Under the pieces are notes generated by a model. It saw only the letters and a program-made list of their open reading frames with translations. It was not told the origin of the DNA and ran no database searches. The position numbers and the translations under genes are program-made. Positions 1 to 9,665 of a stretch of DNA of 33,648 nt are shown here, piece by piece. The DNA comes from Rubrivivax sp. (lineage in GTDB: Bacteria > Pseudomonadota > Gammaproteobacteria > Burkholderiales > Burkholderiaceae_C). The stretch covers positions 1-33,648 of the forward strand of contig JAIXTY010000175.1 in the NCBI GenBank assembly GCA_027483705.1, in the 5' to 3' direction. Each line of letters starts with the position of its first letter. Positions within the stretch are counted from its first letter, which is position 1.

Positions 1-993
1 CTGCAAGAGTCGGTCATGTCGATCCGGATGATTCCGATGTCGACCGTGTTCAACCGCTTCCCGCGCATGCTGCGCGACCTGGCGGCCAAGCTCGGCAAGG
101 AGGTCGAGCTGCTCACCGTCGGCGAAGCCACCGAGCTCGACAAGGGCCTGGTCGAGAAGATCACCGACCCGCTGACGCACCTGGTGCGCAACAGCTGCGA
201 CCACGGCATCGAGCTGCCCGCCGAGCGCATCGCCAAGGGCAAGCCCGAGCACGGCACGATCTCGCTGATCGCCAGCCACCAGGGCGGCAGCATCGTCATC
301 GAGGTGCGCGACGACGGCAAGGGCCTGAACCGCGAGAAGCTGCTGAAGAAGGCGCGCGAGCGCGGCCTGGAAGTCTCGGACGCGATGAGCGACGCCGAGG
401 TCTACGCGCTGATCTTCGCGCCCGGCTTCAGCACCGCCGACCAGGTGACCGACGTCTCCGGCCGCGGCGTCGGCATGGACGTGGTCAAGAAGAACATCAC
501 CGCCTTGGGCGGCACGGTGGAGATCGACTCTGCCGAGGGCTACGGCATGACGGTGCGCGTGCGCCTGCCGCTGACGCTGGCCATCATGGACGGCATGAGC
601 GTCGGCGTCGGCGAAGAGGTCTACATCCTGCCGCTGAGCAGCGTCGTGGAGTCGTTCCAGGTGCAGCCGGGCATGGTCAAGACGATCGGCGGCTCCGGCC
701 GCGTCGTCGAGGTGCGCGACGAGTACATGCCGGTGCTCGACCTGGAGAAGGTCTTCGAGGTGCCGCGCTTCGACTTCGACCGCAGCACCAACATCATGGT
801 GGTCGTCGAGGCCGAGGGCGGCCGCGTCGCGCTGCTGGTGGACGAGCTGCTCGGCCAGCAGCAGGTGGTGGTGAAGAACCTCGAGAGCAACTACCGCAAG
901 GTCGACGACGTCTCCGGCGCCACGATCATGGGCGACGGCCGCGTCGCCCTCATCCTCGACATCGGTGCGCTGATCCGCCGCGCTCGCCACTGA
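1..993 (+). CDS. cheA: Chemotaxis histidine kinase CheA, C-terminal part (5' end outside window)
   Basis: This is the 3' portion of cheA. The frame is open from base 1, so the ATG at 16 is an internal Met and not the start. CheA autophosphorylates under receptor control and passes phosphate to CheY and CheB. The fragment begins at the end of the dimerisation region ([11 protein letters not shown]), then shows the ATP-binding domain with the N box ([10 protein letters not shown]), the G1 box (DDGKG) and the G2 box (GRGVGMDV), followed by the CheW-like P5 regulatory domain that ends the protein. The P1 phosphotransfer and P2 domains must lie upstream of the window. The TGA at 991 is 25 bases before the next MCP, so both are probably one operon. 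No kinase motif is damaged in the visible part. Confidence 0.95.
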   Translation: MQESVMSIRMIPMSTVFNRFPRMLRDLAAKLGKEVELLTVGEATELDKGLVEKITDPLTHLVRNSCDHGIELPAERIAKGKPEHGTISLIASHQGGSIVIEVRDDGKGLNREKLLKKARERGLEVSDAMSDAEVYALIFAPGFSTADQVTDVSGRGVGMDVVKKNITALGGTVEIDSAEGYGMTVRVRLPLTLAIMDGMSVGVGEEVYILPLSSVVESFQVQPGMVKTIGGSGRVVEVRDEYMPVLDLEKVFEVPRFDFDRSTNIMVVVEAEGGRVALLVDELLGQQQVVVKNLESNYRKVDDVSGATIMGDGRVALILDIGALIRRARH

Positions 994-1018
994 GTCCAGT
1001 CCGGAGAGGACGCACGAC

Positions 1019-2596
1019 ATGCTTGCACCCATCGCCGCGCTGATGAGGCGCTTCTCCATCCGCACCCGCATGCGCGGGGCCATCGCGACGGTGCTGACGC
1101 TGTTTGCGATCGTCGGCATCGTCGGCGTGGCCGGCGGCGCGCGCCTGAAGGCGCTGAACGTCGAGTTCATGGAGCACTCCATGCACGAGACGGCCACGCT
1201 GGCGGCCATCCGCGAGGAACTCGCCCAGGTGCTGATCCTCGAGAAGAACATGGTCATCGACTATGAGGACGGCGTGGCCGTGCTCAAGCACCGGGAGACC
1301 TGGCAGGCGCACCTGGCGGCCGCGAACAAGGCCCTGAAGGCCATGACCGAGGGCGAGGCCGACGAGGACAACGCGGTTGCCGAAGCCGCGATGAAGCACC
1401 TGGCCGACTACCAGCAGCGCAGCAAGCCGGTGCTCGACAACATCCAGAACGGCGGCTACGACAGCGCGCGTGTCGCCGACCGCATGCTCGGCCGGGCCAA
1501 GGAGTCGTACGGCCTGGCCCTGGGCGAGGTGGCCAAGATCGCCACCATCGTGAACGCCGAGGTCGGCCACACGCAGGAGGCCTTCGACGGGGCCATGACG
1601 GTGATCCTGGTGGCCTTCTGCGCCACGCTGGGCGCCGTGGTGCTGGTGGTGGTGCCGCTCACGCTGCTCAATTCCAACTCGATCACCAGCCCGATCAGCT
1701 ATGCGGCCACCGTCGCCTCGGCCATCGCCGAGGGCGACCTGACACGGCCCATCCGCGTCGAGGGCCGCGACGAGGCGGCCACGCTGCTGGACGCGCTGTC
1801 GCGCATGCAGGAGAACCTGCGCCAGATCGTCGGCCGCGTGCACGGCGCCGCGCAGAGCATCCGCGCCGCCAGCAGCGAAGTCGCCAAGGGCAACGCCGAC
1901 CTGTCCACGCGCACCGAGCAGACCGCCGGCTCGCTTCAGCAGACCGCCAGTTCGATGTCGCAACTGACCAGCACCGTGCAGAGCAACGCCGGCGCCGCCG
2001 AGCAGGCGCGTGCGCTGGCCGTGTCGGCGGCCGAGGTCGCCGGCCGCGGCGGCGAGGTCGTGGCCCAGGTCGTGAAGACCATGGATGAGATCAACGGCAG
2101 CAGCCACCGCATCGCCGACATCGTCGGCACCATCGACGGCATCGCCTTCCAGACCAACATCCTGGCGCTGAACGCCGCGGTCGAGGCGGCCCGCGCCGGC
2201 GAGCAGGGCCGCGGCTTCGCGGTGGTGGCCGGCGAGGTGCGGGCGCTGGCGCAGCGCTCGGCCGGCGCCGCGCGCGAGATCAAGGCGCTGATCGGCGCCA
2301 GCGTCGAGAAGGTCGAGAACGGCGCCCGCCAGGTCGGCGAGGCCGGCGAGACCATGAGCCGCATCGTCGAGAGCGTGCAGCGCGTCACCGCCATCGTCGG
2401 CGAGATCAGCGCCGGCGCCGCCGAGCAGAGCGCCGGCATCGGCGAGGTCAATGGCGCCGTCACGCAGCTCGACCGCATGACGCAGCAGAACGCGGCCCTC
2501 GTCGAGCAGAGCACGGCCGCGGCCGAGAGCCTGCAGGCCGAGGCCCACACGCTGACCGAGACCGTGGCGACCTTCCGGCTGCCGGCCACGGCCTGA
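1019..2596 (+). CDS. Methyl-accepting chemotaxis protein (MCP 1)
   Basis: This is a 525-residue transmembrane chemoreceptor that signals through CheA/CheW. A strong ribosome site (GGAGAGGA, 1003-1010) sits 8 bases before the ATG. A first membrane helix lies at about residues 20-40, then a periplasmic, mostly helical sensor of about 150 residues (four-helix-bundle type), a second helix at about 191-216, a HAMP domain (about 217-270) and the cytoplasmic signalling domain. The universally conserved tip ([20 protein letters not shown]) is at about residues 373-392. The C terminus stops shortly after the adaptation helices (RLPATA) and has no CheR-binding pentapeptide, so adaptation would rely on neighbouring tailed receptors. 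The ligand cannot be read from the sequence. Confidence 0.93.
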   Translation: MLAPIAALMRRFSIRTRMRGAIATVLTLFAIVGIVGVAGGARLKALNVEFMEHSMHETATLAAIREELAQVLILEKNMVIDYEDGVAVLKHRETWQAHLAAANKALKAMTEGEADEDNAVAEAAMKHLADYQQRSKPVLDNIQNGGYDSARVADRMLGRAKESYGLALGEVAKIATIVNAEVGHTQEAFDGAMTVILVAFCATLGAVVLVVVPLTLLNSNSITSPISYAATVASAIAEGDLTRPIRVEGRDEAATLLDALSRMQENLRQIVGRVHGAAQSIRAASSEVAKGNADLSTRTEQTAGSLQQTASSMSQLTSTVQSNAGAAEQARALAVSAAEVAGRGGEVVAQVVKTMDEINGSSHRIADIVGTIDGIAFQTNILALNAAVEAARAGEQGRGFAVVAGEVRALAQRSAGAAREIKALIGASVEKVENGARQVGEAGETMSRIVESVQRVTAIVGEISAGAAEQSAGIGEVNGAVTQLDRMTQQNAALVEQSTAAAESLQAEAHTLTETVATFRLPATA

Positions 2597-2620
2597 TCGA
2601 GATTCCAACCATCCATCACC

Positions 2621-4492
2621 ATGAAGCTCAATCACCTGAAGATCGGCCAGCGCCTCGGCCTGGCCTTCGGCGGCGTCGTCCTGCTGCTGCTGCTGACTGC
2701 CGTGATCACCGGCCTGCGCCTGGGCGAGTTGCGGAAGACCGCCATCACCGTGAGCGACTTCCAGTCCAAGGCAAACCTGGCCGACGCCTGGCGCAACGAC
2801 GTTGAGCTCAACGTCAACATGGCTCTCGCGCTCGTCAAGAGCGGGGGCATCACCGACGTTCAGGAGTTCATCGAGCCGCGCATCAAGGCTGTGAGCGCGC
2901 GCATCTCCGAGCGGCACAAGACCCTGACGGACGAGCTGCAGGACGAGGAATCGCAGCGCCTGCTGACGCAGGTGACGGAGGCCCGCAAGGTCTACAGTGC
3001 CACACGAGAGGAGGTCTTCCTGGCCATGGCCGCCGACCCGGTGGCAACGCAGAAGATGGTCAGCGGCCAGATGATGCCGCAGGCCGAGAAGTACCTGGCT
3101 GCCGTGACCGCCGTGGCCGGCCACCTGACCACGCAGGCCGACCAGTCGACGGCGCAGCTCAGCCAGGCCGTGACCTCCGCGATCACATGGCTGACCGTGC
3201 TGGGCGTGGCCGCGGCCGTGGTCTCGGCGCTGGCAGCGCGACTGATCACGCGCTCGGTCACCCAGCCGTTGGCGCAGACGGCATCGGCCGCCGCCCGCAT
3301 GGCCGAGGGCGACATGTCGCAGCCCGTGGCGGTGGAAGGCCGCGACGAGGTGGCCGACCTGCAGAAGGCCCTGTCGGCCATGCAGCAGAACCTGTCGCGC
3401 CTGGTGGGCGAGGTGCGTTCCAGCACCGAGAGCATCGCCACCGCCAGCGCCGAGATCGCCACCGGCAACCAGGACCTGTCGACGCGCACCGAGCAGACCG
3501 CGAGCAACCTGCAGAAGGCCGCCAGCAGCCTAGAGCAGCTGACCGGCACCGTGAGCCAGACGGCCGACAGCGCCCGCACCGCCAACCAGCTGGCCGCGTC
3601 GGCCAGCACCGCGGCGCAGCGCGGCGGCGAGGTGGTGTCGCAGGTCGTCAGCACGATGAACGACATCCAGGCCTCGAGCCGCCGCATCGCCGACATCATC
3701 GGCACCATCGACGGCATTGCCTTCCAGACCAACATCCTGGCGCTGAACGCGGCCGTGGAAGCCGCGCGCGCCGGCGAGCAGGGCCGCGGCTTCGCCGTGG
3801 TGGCCTCCGAGGTGCGCAGCCTGGCGCAGCGCAGCGCCGAGGCGGCGCGCGAGATCAAGAGCCTCATCGGCGCCAGCGTCGAGAAGGTCGAGACCGGCAC
3901 GCGCCTGGTCGGCGAGGCCGGCGGCGCGATGGAGGAGATCGTCTCCGGCGTGCGCCGCGTGACCGACGTCATCGGCGAGATCAGCGCCGCGACGACCGAG
4001 CAGAGCGGCGGCCTGCGCCAGGTGAACGAGGCCGTGGCGCAGCTCGACCAGATGACGCAGCAGAACGCCGCGCTGGTGGAGGAAAGCGCCGCCGCCGCGC
4101 AGAGCATGGCCGAGCAGAGCCGCCGACTGACCGGGACCGTGAGCCGCTTCAAGGTCGACGCCTACAGCCACCCCGTGGCGGCGAGCCCGGTGGTCTCGCC
4201 GGCTCCGGTGCTGGCGGCCGTGCCCGCCGAGAGCGAGACCGTCAAGCCGGCATCGCCCAGCCCCAGCCCCAGTCCCAAGGCACTGGCCGGCCAGGCCGTG
4301 AACCGCGTGCGGGCGTCGGTCCAGGCGGCCGTCGCACCGCGCAAACCCTTGGGCAAGCCGGTGGTGAAGCCGGTGGAGAAACCCGTGGCCAAGGCGGCAC
4401 CGGTCGCCGGCGCGAGCGCTGCAGCCGCTCCGGCCCCGGCCCCGGCCCCGGCGGCCAGCACGCCGCCGGACGACGACTGGGAAACCTTCTGA
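2621..4492 (+). CDS. Methyl-accepting chemotaxis protein with CheR/CheB-tethering tail (MCP 2)
   Basis: This 623-residue chemoreceptor has membrane helices at about residues 12-31 and 187-208, a periplasmic helical sensor between them, HAMP, and the signalling domain with the conserved [20 protein letters not shown] tip. After the last adaptation helix (about residue 510) comes a flexible linker of about 105 residues rich in Pro, Ala, Lys and Val, with PSPSPSP and APAPAPA runs. It ends in DDDWETF. The final WETF matches the xWxxF pentapeptide that tethers CheR and CheB in enteric receptors, so this is predicted to be the receptor that recruits adaptation enzymes. The ATG has no obvious ribosome site; it follows MCP 1 by 24 bases and may be translated by coupling. 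The ligand is unknown. Confidence 0.93.
   Translation: MKLNHLKIGQRLGLAFGGVVLLLLLTAVITGLRLGELRKTAITVSDFQSKANLADAWRNDVELNVNMALALVKSGGITDVQEFIEPRIKAVSARISERHKTLTDELQDEESQRLLTQVTEARKVYSATREEVFLAMAADPVATQKMVSGQMMPQAEKYLAAVTAVAGHLTTQADQSTAQLSQAVTSAITWLTVLGVAAAVVSALAARLITRSVTQPLAQTASAAARMAEGDMSQPVAVEGRDEVADLQKALSAMQQNLSRLVGEVRSSTESIATASAEIATGNQDLSTRTEQTASNLQKAASSLEQLTGTVSQTADSARTANQLAASASTAAQRGGEVVSQVVSTMNDIQASSRRIADIIGTIDGIAFQTNILALNAAVEAARAGEQGRGFAVVASEVRSLAQRSAEAAREIKSLIGASVEKVETGTRLVGEAGGAMEEIVSGVRRVTDVIGEISAATTEQSGGLRQVNEAVAQLDQMTQQNAALVEESAAAAQSMAEQSRRLTGTVSRFKVDAYSHPVAASPVVSPAPVLAAVPAESETVKPASPSPSPSPKALAGQAVNRVRASVQAAVAPRKPLGKPVVKPVEKPVAKAAPVAGASAAAAPAPAPAPAASTPPDDDWETF
4254..4275 (+). repeat. 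Hexanucleotide repeat coding for the Ser-Pro part of the MCP 2 linker
   Basis: About three and a half imperfect copies of a CCCAGC-type hexamer lie in frame and encode the PSPSPSP run. The unit length is a multiple of three, so slippage would change linker length without breaking the frame. Confidence 0.6.
4430..4453 (+). repeat. Hexanucleotide repeat coding for the Ala-Pro part of the MCP 2 linker
   Basis: About four tandem copies of a CCGGCC-type hexamer lie in frame and encode the APAPAPA run just before the WETF tail. As with the Ser-Pro repeat, copy-number change would only lengthen or shorten the tether. Confidence 0.65.
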
Positions 4493-4589
4493 CGCCGGAC
4501 CGAACCGCGCCGCGGCCCGCCCTTCAGGACCAGCGGCCCGCTGCCGATAAACCGAACACCCCCCGACATCCGAGTACCGAGGATCCAAC

Positions 4590-5159
4590 ATGGACATGAT
4601 CGCCGAAGCCAGCCACGTCGCCCGCCATGAAGCCGCCCGCGCCGCGATGGCCGCCGCCGGCTCCGCCCCGTCGCGCACCGCGCAGGGTGGCGAGTTCCTC
4701 ACCTTCCGCCTGGGCGCCGAGGAGTACGGCATCGACATCCTGCGCGTGCAGGAGATCCGCTCCTACGAGCAGCCCACGCGCATCGCCAACGCCCCGGCCT
4801 TCATCAAGGGCGTGGTCAACCTGCGTGGCGTGATCGTGCCGATCATCGACCTGCGCGTGAAGCTCGGCTGCGAGACGGTGGAATACAACACCTTCACCGT
4901 CGTCGTCGTGCTCAACGTGAAGGGCCGCGTCGTGGGTGCCGTCGTCGACTCGGTGTCCGACGTGCTGGAGCTCAACAAGGAACAGATCAAGCCCTCGCCC
5001 GAGCTGAACTCGTCGGTCGACGCCAGCTACATCACCGGCATCGGCGCCGTGAAGACCGCTGGCGCCGGCGACGACGGCAAGGACGCCGAGCGCATGCTGA
5101 TCCTGATGGACATCGAGGGCTTGATGAGCAGTGCCGACATGGGCCTGATCAACGACTGA
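4590..5159 (+). CDS. cheW: Chemotaxis coupling protein CheW
   Basis: This is a single-domain CheW protein of 189 residues that bridges MCP tips and the CheA P5 domain. An N-terminal extension of about 28 Ala-rich residues precedes the domain, which begins at [20 protein letters not shown]. The family signatures [23 protein letters not shown] and the later [21 protein letters not shown] are intact. The ATG is preceded by GAGGA (4579-4583) at 6 bases. An in-frame second Met at codon 3 is a less likely start. The gene lies between MCP 2 and MCP 3 and belongs to the same chemotaxis unit. It is slightly longer than E. coli CheW, at both ends, which is common in Burkholderiales. Confidence 0.95.
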   Translation: MDMIAEASHVARHEAARAAMAAAGSAPSRTAQGGEFLTFRLGAEEYGIDILRVQEIRSYEQPTRIANAPAFIKGVVNLRGVIVPIIDLRVKLGCETVEYNTFTVVVVLNVKGRVVGAVVDSVSDVLELNKEQIKPSPELNSSVDASYITGIGAVKTAGAGDDGKDAERMLILMDIEGLMSSADMGLIND

Positions 5160-5163
5160 CAGG

Positions 5164-5235
5164 GCCCCCAGGCTCGCTCTCGCTCGCTGCCCCCCGAGGG
5201 GGATGCCCCGCAGCGGCCCGGCAGTGCCGGATCCG
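5164..5235. repeat. GC-rich intergenic element with CCCCC/GGGGG hairpin between cheW and MCP 3
   Basis: The cheW stop is followed by CTCGCTCTCGCTCGCTGC and then CCCCCCGAGGGGG (5190-5202), which can form a short hairpin, and a second GC-rich stretch up to about 5235. From memory, elements of the form CTCGCT...CCCCCCGAGGGGG are widespread between genes in this group of Burkholderiales, so I list it as a probable dispersed repeat that may also act as a weak terminator. There is no T-run after the stem. The rest of the gap to 5294 holds only a weak -10-like TGATAT near 5248. Confidence 0.4.
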
Positions 5236-5294
5236 TGCGGGTGGCTTGATATGGGCGCGGGCCGCGCCGCGCCGCCACCACCAATGCGTACTCC

Positions 5295-6542
5295 ATGAAG
5301 TTGTCCCTGGCCCAGCGTCTCTGGCTCCCCACGATCGTGCTGGCGGTCGTCATTGCCGTCATCGGCAGCGTGGTGGCGATGCGCACGCAGTCGCAGGTGC
5401 AGGCCACGGCCGACCGGCAGCAGGTGGCGGAAGCCCGGCTCGAGAAGGCCCTGCAGGCCAGCTCGCTGGCGCCCGAGGCGCTGGCGCCGGTGCGGGCCGA
5501 GGTGGCCGAGATGCACCGCCTGCGCGTCGAGGTCGGCGAGCAGCGCAAGGCCACCGTCAAGGCCGTGCTGGTGGTGATGGCCGTGATCGTGGGCTACGTG
5601 GCGTGGACCACGCGCTCGATGGTGCGCTCGATCCGCGATCCGCTGGCCGAGCTGGCCCGCGTGGCCGAGCGCATGGGCGGTGGCGACCTCACGCCGCAGA
5701 TCGACACCACGCGCCACGACGAGATCGGCTCGCTGGCACACAGCGTCGCCGGCATGCGCGATGCGCTGGCCACGCTGGTGCGCCAGGCGCAGCTGTCCAG
5801 CGACTCCATCCGCACCGCCAGCGCCGAGGTGGCCAGCGGCAACGCCGACCTCAGCCAGCGCACCGAGCGCGCGGCCGGCGCGCTGCAGCAGACGGCCAGC
5901 TCGATGGAGCAGCTCACCGGCACCGTGCGCCAGACCGCCGAGCGCGCGAGCAGCGCCTCGCAGCTGGCCCAGGGCGCCAGCGGCACCGCCGTGCGCGGTG
6001 GCGAGGTGGTCAGCGACGTCGTGCGCACGATGGACGAGATCAGCGCCAGCGCGCGCCGCATCGGCGAGATCACCTCGGTGATCGACGGCATCGCCTTCCA
6101 GACCAACATCCTGGCGCTCAACGCCGCCGTCGAGGCGGCGCGGGCCGGCGAGCAGGGCCGCGGCTTCGCCGTCGTGGCCGGTGAGGTGCGCACGCTGGCA
6201 CAGCGCAGCGCGCAGGCCGCCAAGGAGATCCGCTCGCTGATCGCCTCGAGCAGCGAGCGCGTGGAGGCCGGCTCGCGGCTGGTCGGCGACGCCGGCAGCA
6301 CGATGCAGCAGGTGGTCGACCAGGTGCGCGAGGTGGCCTCGCTGGTGGGTGAGATCAGCCACGCGGCGTCGGAGCAGAGCACCGGCATCGGCCTCGTCAA
6401 CGGCGCCGTCGGCGAGCTCGACGGCATGACGCAGCACAACGCCGCGCTGGTGGAGCAGAGCACGGCCGCGGCGATGAGCCTGCGCGAGCAGGCCGAACGC
6501 CTGGCCGAACTGGTGGGCCGCTTCCGCCTGGCACCGGCCTGA
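5295..6542 (+). CDS. Methyl-accepting chemotaxis protein with a very short periplasmic segment (MCP 3)
   Basis: This compact chemoreceptor has 415 residues. Helix 1 is at about residues 9-29 and helix 2 at about 88-107, leaving only about 58 periplasmic residues, which look like a single charged helical hairpin (rich in Glu, Arg, Ala and Gln) and not a full ligand-binding domain. HAMP follows (about 108-160), then the signalling domain with the same [20 protein letters not shown] tip as its two neighbours. The protein ends in RLAPA without a CheR-binding tail. The ATG is the first in frame; I see no clear ribosome site. The small sensor suggests that it detects membrane state or signals through a partner rather than binding a classical ligand; that is inference. 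Confidence 0.92.
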   Translation: MKLSLAQRLWLPTIVLAVVIAVIGSVVAMRTQSQVQATADRQQVAEARLEKALQASSLAPEALAPVRAEVAEMHRLRVEVGEQRKATVKAVLVVMAVIVGYVAWTTRSMVRSIRDPLAELARVAERMGGGDLTPQIDTTRHDEIGSLAHSVAGMRDALATLVRQAQLSSDSIRTASAEVASGNADLSQRTERAAGALQQTASSMEQLTGTVRQTAERASSASQLAQGASGTAVRGGEVVSDVVRTMDEISASARRIGEITSVIDGIAFQTNILALNAAVEAARAGEQGRGFAVVAGEVRTLAQRSAQAAKEIRSLIASSSERVEAGSRLVGDAGSTMQQVVDQVREVASLVGEISHAASEQSTGIGLVNGAVGELDGMTQHNAALVEQSTAAAMSLREQAERLAELVGRFRLAPA

Positions 6543-6580
6543 AGCCCGCGGCGGCGCCGGCTGGTGCAGACTCGCACCCC

Positions 6581-7663
6581 ATGCCCCGCCGCCTGCTGCT
6601 GCTGGGCGGAGGGCCGGCCCACACCCGGGTGCTGGCGTCCTTCGCCCGAGAACCCCTGGCCGGCGCCGACCTGGCGCTGCTGACGCCCGACCCGCACCTC
6701 GTGCAGACCGCGCTGCTGCCGGCCTTCGTGGCCGGCCGCGTGGGCGCCGAGGCCTGCCGCGTCGACACCGCGGCGCTGGCGCAGGCCGCCGGCGCCACCT
6801 GGGTCCGCGGGCGGGTCGTGGCCTTCGACGCCGCCCGCCGCAGCGTCACGCTGGCCGACGGGCAGACGCTCGACGCCGACCTGGTGTCGATCGACGAGCC
6901 CGGCGCGCTCGACCGCGACGCGCTGCCCGGTGCGCGCGAACACGCGCTCGCCCTGCACCCGGCCGAGCCCTTCGTGGCGCTGTTCGGCGGTCTCGTCGAG
7001 ATGGCCTCGCGCCGCGAGCTGGACATCGTCGTGCTCGGCAACGGCCCCGAGGGCGTGGAGTGCGCGCTGGCGCTGGCCCAGCGGCTGTCGGCCCCGGGCA
7101 CGCCGCCCTCGCGCGTGGCCCTGGTGCAGGGTGGCGGCGATCCGCTGGCCGGCTGGCCGGCCGAGGCGCGGGCGCAGGCGCAGCGGGCGCTCGGGCGCGC
7201 GCGCATCACTGTGTTCCGCGAGCCTGCTGCGGCGCTGCGCGAGGGCACGGTCGTGCTCTCCAGCGGCGCGCGCCTGGCCTGCGACGCGGCGCTGCTGGCC
7301 GCCGCGCCGGTGCCGCCGGCCTGGCTGGCCGGCAGCGGCCTGGCGTGCGGCGCCGAAGGCCGGCCGGCCGTCACGCCCACGCTGCAAGGCGTGGCCCACG
7401 CCGAGGTGTTCGCGCCCGGCCCGGCGGGGCTGCTCGCGGCCGAGGCCCTCGCGGCCAACCTGCGCCGCGCGGTCGCCGCGGGGCCGCTGCAGCCCACGCG
7501 TGTGCGGCCGCCCGGCACACGCTGGCTGCGCCTGGGCCGCGCCGGGGCCGTGGTGGCCTGGGGCTCGGTGGTGATGGCGGGCTGGGCCGTCGGGGCCTGG
7601 TGCGCACGCCGCGACGGCCTGGGCGCCGCGCCGTGGCCGGCTACTCGTTCGGCCGGAAGCTGA
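6581..7663 (+). CDS. FAD/NAD(P)-dependent oxidoreductase, SelD-linked/NDH-2-like, with degenerate FAD motif
   Basis: The 360-residue protein resembles the pyridine-nucleotide oxidoreductases found alone or fused to selenophosphate synthase. The first Rossmann motif is LLLLGGGPAH (residues 5-14) and the second, nucleotide-binding one is VVLGNGPEGVE (150-160). The C-terminal FAD motif, normally VFAAGDxA, here reads VFAPGPAG (276-283), so the Asp that contacts the FAD ribityl chain is replaced by Pro. The usual SGMLPG-like segment near residue 45 is also altered (TALLPAF). The last 45 residues align in style with the family tail (AVVAWG...GWAVGAW) and could be mistaken for a membrane helix. The protein may be a weak FAD binder or inactive. 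The 3' end overlaps tolA by 23 bases on the opposite strand. Confidence 0.7.
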   Translation: MPRRLLLLGGGPAHTRVLASFAREPLAGADLALLTPDPHLVQTALLPAFVAGRVGAEACRVDTAALAQAAGATWVRGRVVAFDAARRSVTLADGQTLDADLVSIDEPGALDRDALPGAREHALALHPAEPFVALFGGLVEMASRRELDIVVLGNGPEGVECALALAQRLSAPGTPPSRVALVQGGGDPLAGWPAEARAQAQRALGRARITVFREPAAALREGTVVLSSGARLACDAALLAAAPVPPAWLAGSGLACGAEGRPAVTPTLQGVAHAEVFAPGPAGLLAAEALAANLRRAVAAGPLQPTRVRPPGTRWLRLGRAGAVVAWGSVVMAGWAVGAWCARRDGLGAAPWPATRSAGS

Positions 7664-8480
7664 TGATCAGCAGCGGCGGCACGCGGCCGTCGGTGTCGGC
7701 CGGCAGCTTCGGTGTCTTGTCGATCGCGCGCAGCACGGCCTCGTCCCAGTCGGCATGGCCGCTGCGCTTGACGAGGCGGCGCGAGATGATGGTGCCGCCC
7801 GGGGCCAGCGTCACCTCCACCTCGGCGGTGGCGCGCGACGGCGCCTGGCCGGTGTAGGTGATGTTGGGCAGGATGGCGGCCTTCACGCGGCCCTGGTAGG
7901 CCGCCGAGGGCGCAGCCGACTGCGCCGCGGTGCCCGTGCTCCCGGTGCCGGCCACCGCGCCGGCCTGGCCGAGCATGCGGCGCAGGTTCTCCTCGCGCTG
8001 GCGCGCCAGGCGTTCTTCGGCGGCCTTCTCCTCGGCGGCCGCCTTCGCCTCGGCAGCCTTGGCTTCGCGCTGGCGGCGTTCGTCGTCGGCGCGGGCCGCG
8101 GCGGCCTTGCGCTCGGCCTCGGCCTTGCGGTCGGCTTCGGTGCGGCGTTGCTTCTCGCGCTCGCGTTCCAGCGCGATGTCGGGCGGCGGTGTCGGCGTGG
8201 CCGCGGCCTTCGGGGGGACCGGGGCGGGCGTGGGCGCCGGCGCGGGCGGTGGCGGCGGAGCTGGCGCCACGGGCTCGGGCGGCGGCGGCGCGGTGGCAAC
8301 GGGCACGGCGGCCCACAGCTCGGCCGCCACCGGCTCGGGGGCATGGGTGCGCCAGTCCACGCCCAGCGTCAGTGCCGCGATCAGCACCGCGTGCACGCCG
8401 AAGGCCAGCACCGCACCGGCGCCCAGCCCGCCGGGAGGCTGCGGCACCAGCACCGACGACGGCATCGTGATGCTGCCCAT
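7641..8480 (-). CDS. tolA: TolA, envelope-spanning component of the Tol-Pal system
   Basis: This is a 279-residue TolA. A single membrane anchor lies at about residues 21-41, followed by a Pro/Ala-rich stretch (about 45-115), a charged Ala/Glu/Arg/Lys coiled helix (about 118-187) and a C-terminal TonB/TolA-like domain (from about 215) that would contact TolB, Pal or colicin-like ligands. In the Tol system TolA passes the proton-motive signal from TolQR to the outer membrane during division. The ATG at 8480 follows tolR by 7 bases; ATG at codon 6 is an alternative. TolA is the last gene of the run: the next gene downstream is the convergent oxidoreductase, not tolB. Confidence 0.9.
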   Translation of the reverse strand: MGSITMPSSVLVPQPPGGLGAGAVLAFGVHAVLIAALTLGVDWRTHAPEPVAAELWAAVPVATAPPPPEPVAPAPPPPPAPAPTPAPVPPKAAATPTPPPDIALEREREKQRRTEADRKAEAERKAAAARADDERRQREAKAAEAKAAAEEKAAEERLARQREENLRRMLGQAGAVAGTGSTGTAAQSAAPSAAYQGRVKAAILPNITYTGQAPSRATAEVEVTLAPGGTIISRRLVKRSGHADWDEAVLRAIDKTPKLPADTDGRVPPLLIISFRPNE

Positions 8481-8487
8481 CGCGCGA

Positions 8488-8940
<453 letters not shown>

Positions 8941-8945
8941 GGGGC

Positions 8946-9665
8946 TCAGCGGATCTGCGTCGTCGTGGCGGCCATCGTCGTCTGGCCCGGGCCGGTGCCG
9001 CCGCCGGCATTGCGCTGCAGGATGTTGGAGAACTCCTCGATGAAGGTCTCCATCTGGATGGCGATGCGGTCGATGTCGCGCGCAAAGCGGTTGTAGGCCA
9101 CCACCGCCGGGATGGCCGCGAACAGGCCGATGGCCGTGGCCACCAGCGCCTCGGCGATGCCCGGGGCCACGCTGGCCAGCGTCACCTGCTGCAGGTTCGA
9201 CAGGCCGACGAAGGCATGCATGATCCCCCACACCGTGCCGAACAGGCCCACGTACGGGCTGACACTGGCCACGCTGGCCAGGAAGCTGAGGTTGCTCTCG
9301 ACGACGTCGAGCTCGCGCTGGAAGCTCGCGCGCATGGCGCGGCGTGCGCCGTCGAGCTGCGCGCCGCTGTCCAGTCGCTTCTCGCGCAGCTTCAGGAACT
9401 CGCGCATGCCGCTGGCGAAGATGCGCTCCATCGGCGCGCTGTCGGTCTTCTGGCCGACCGCGGTGTTCAGCTCGGTGAGGCTGCGGCCGCTCCAGAACTC
9501 GCGCTCGAAGTCCTCGTTGGCGTTGCGCACGCGCTTCAGGCCGAAGAGCTTGCCGAAGATCACCGTCCAGCTGGCCAGCGAGGTGATCAGCAGCCCGGCC
9601 ATCACCAGCTGCACGACGAGGCTGGCCTGCAGCACCAGGGCGGTGATCGAAAGATCGGTGTTCAT
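8946..9665 (-). CDS. tolQ: TolQ, inner-membrane motor subunit
   Basis: This is a 239-residue MotA/TolQ/ExbB-family protein with membrane helices at about residues 16-38, 130-153 and 170-195. The conserved segments SPYVGLFGTVWGIMHAF and GIAEALVATAIGLFAAIPAV hold the Thr and small residues that line the proton path. The ATG overlaps the ybgC stop as ATGA (9662-9665), a translational-coupling arrangement. It energises TolA together with TolR. The C-terminal tail (NAGGGTGPGQTT) is a short flexible extension. Confidence 0.94.
   Translation of the reverse strand: MNTDLSITALVLQASLVVQLVMAGLLITSLASWTVIFGKLFGLKRVRNANEDFEREFWSGRSLTELNTAVGQKTDSAPMERIFASGMREFLKLREKRLDSGAQLDGARRAMRASFQRELDVVESNLSFLASVASVSPYVGLFGTVWGIMHAFVGLSNLQQVTLASVAPGIAEALVATAIGLFAAIPAVVAYNRFARDIDRIAIQMETFIEEFSNILQRNAGGGTGPGQTTMAATTTQIR

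Noticed and set aside
950-3124. A 724-codon open frame on the minus strand across the MCP 1/MCP 2 region
   Set aside because: It lies opposite clear MCP genes and is low-complexity Gly/Ala/His/Arg/Asp. High GC leaves few stops in antisense frames, so it is a shadow.
7540-7610. A possible C-terminal membrane helix in the oxidoreductase
   Set aside because: The segment lines up with the Trp-rich tail known from SelD-linked relatives, which is soluble, so I do not call a membrane anchor.
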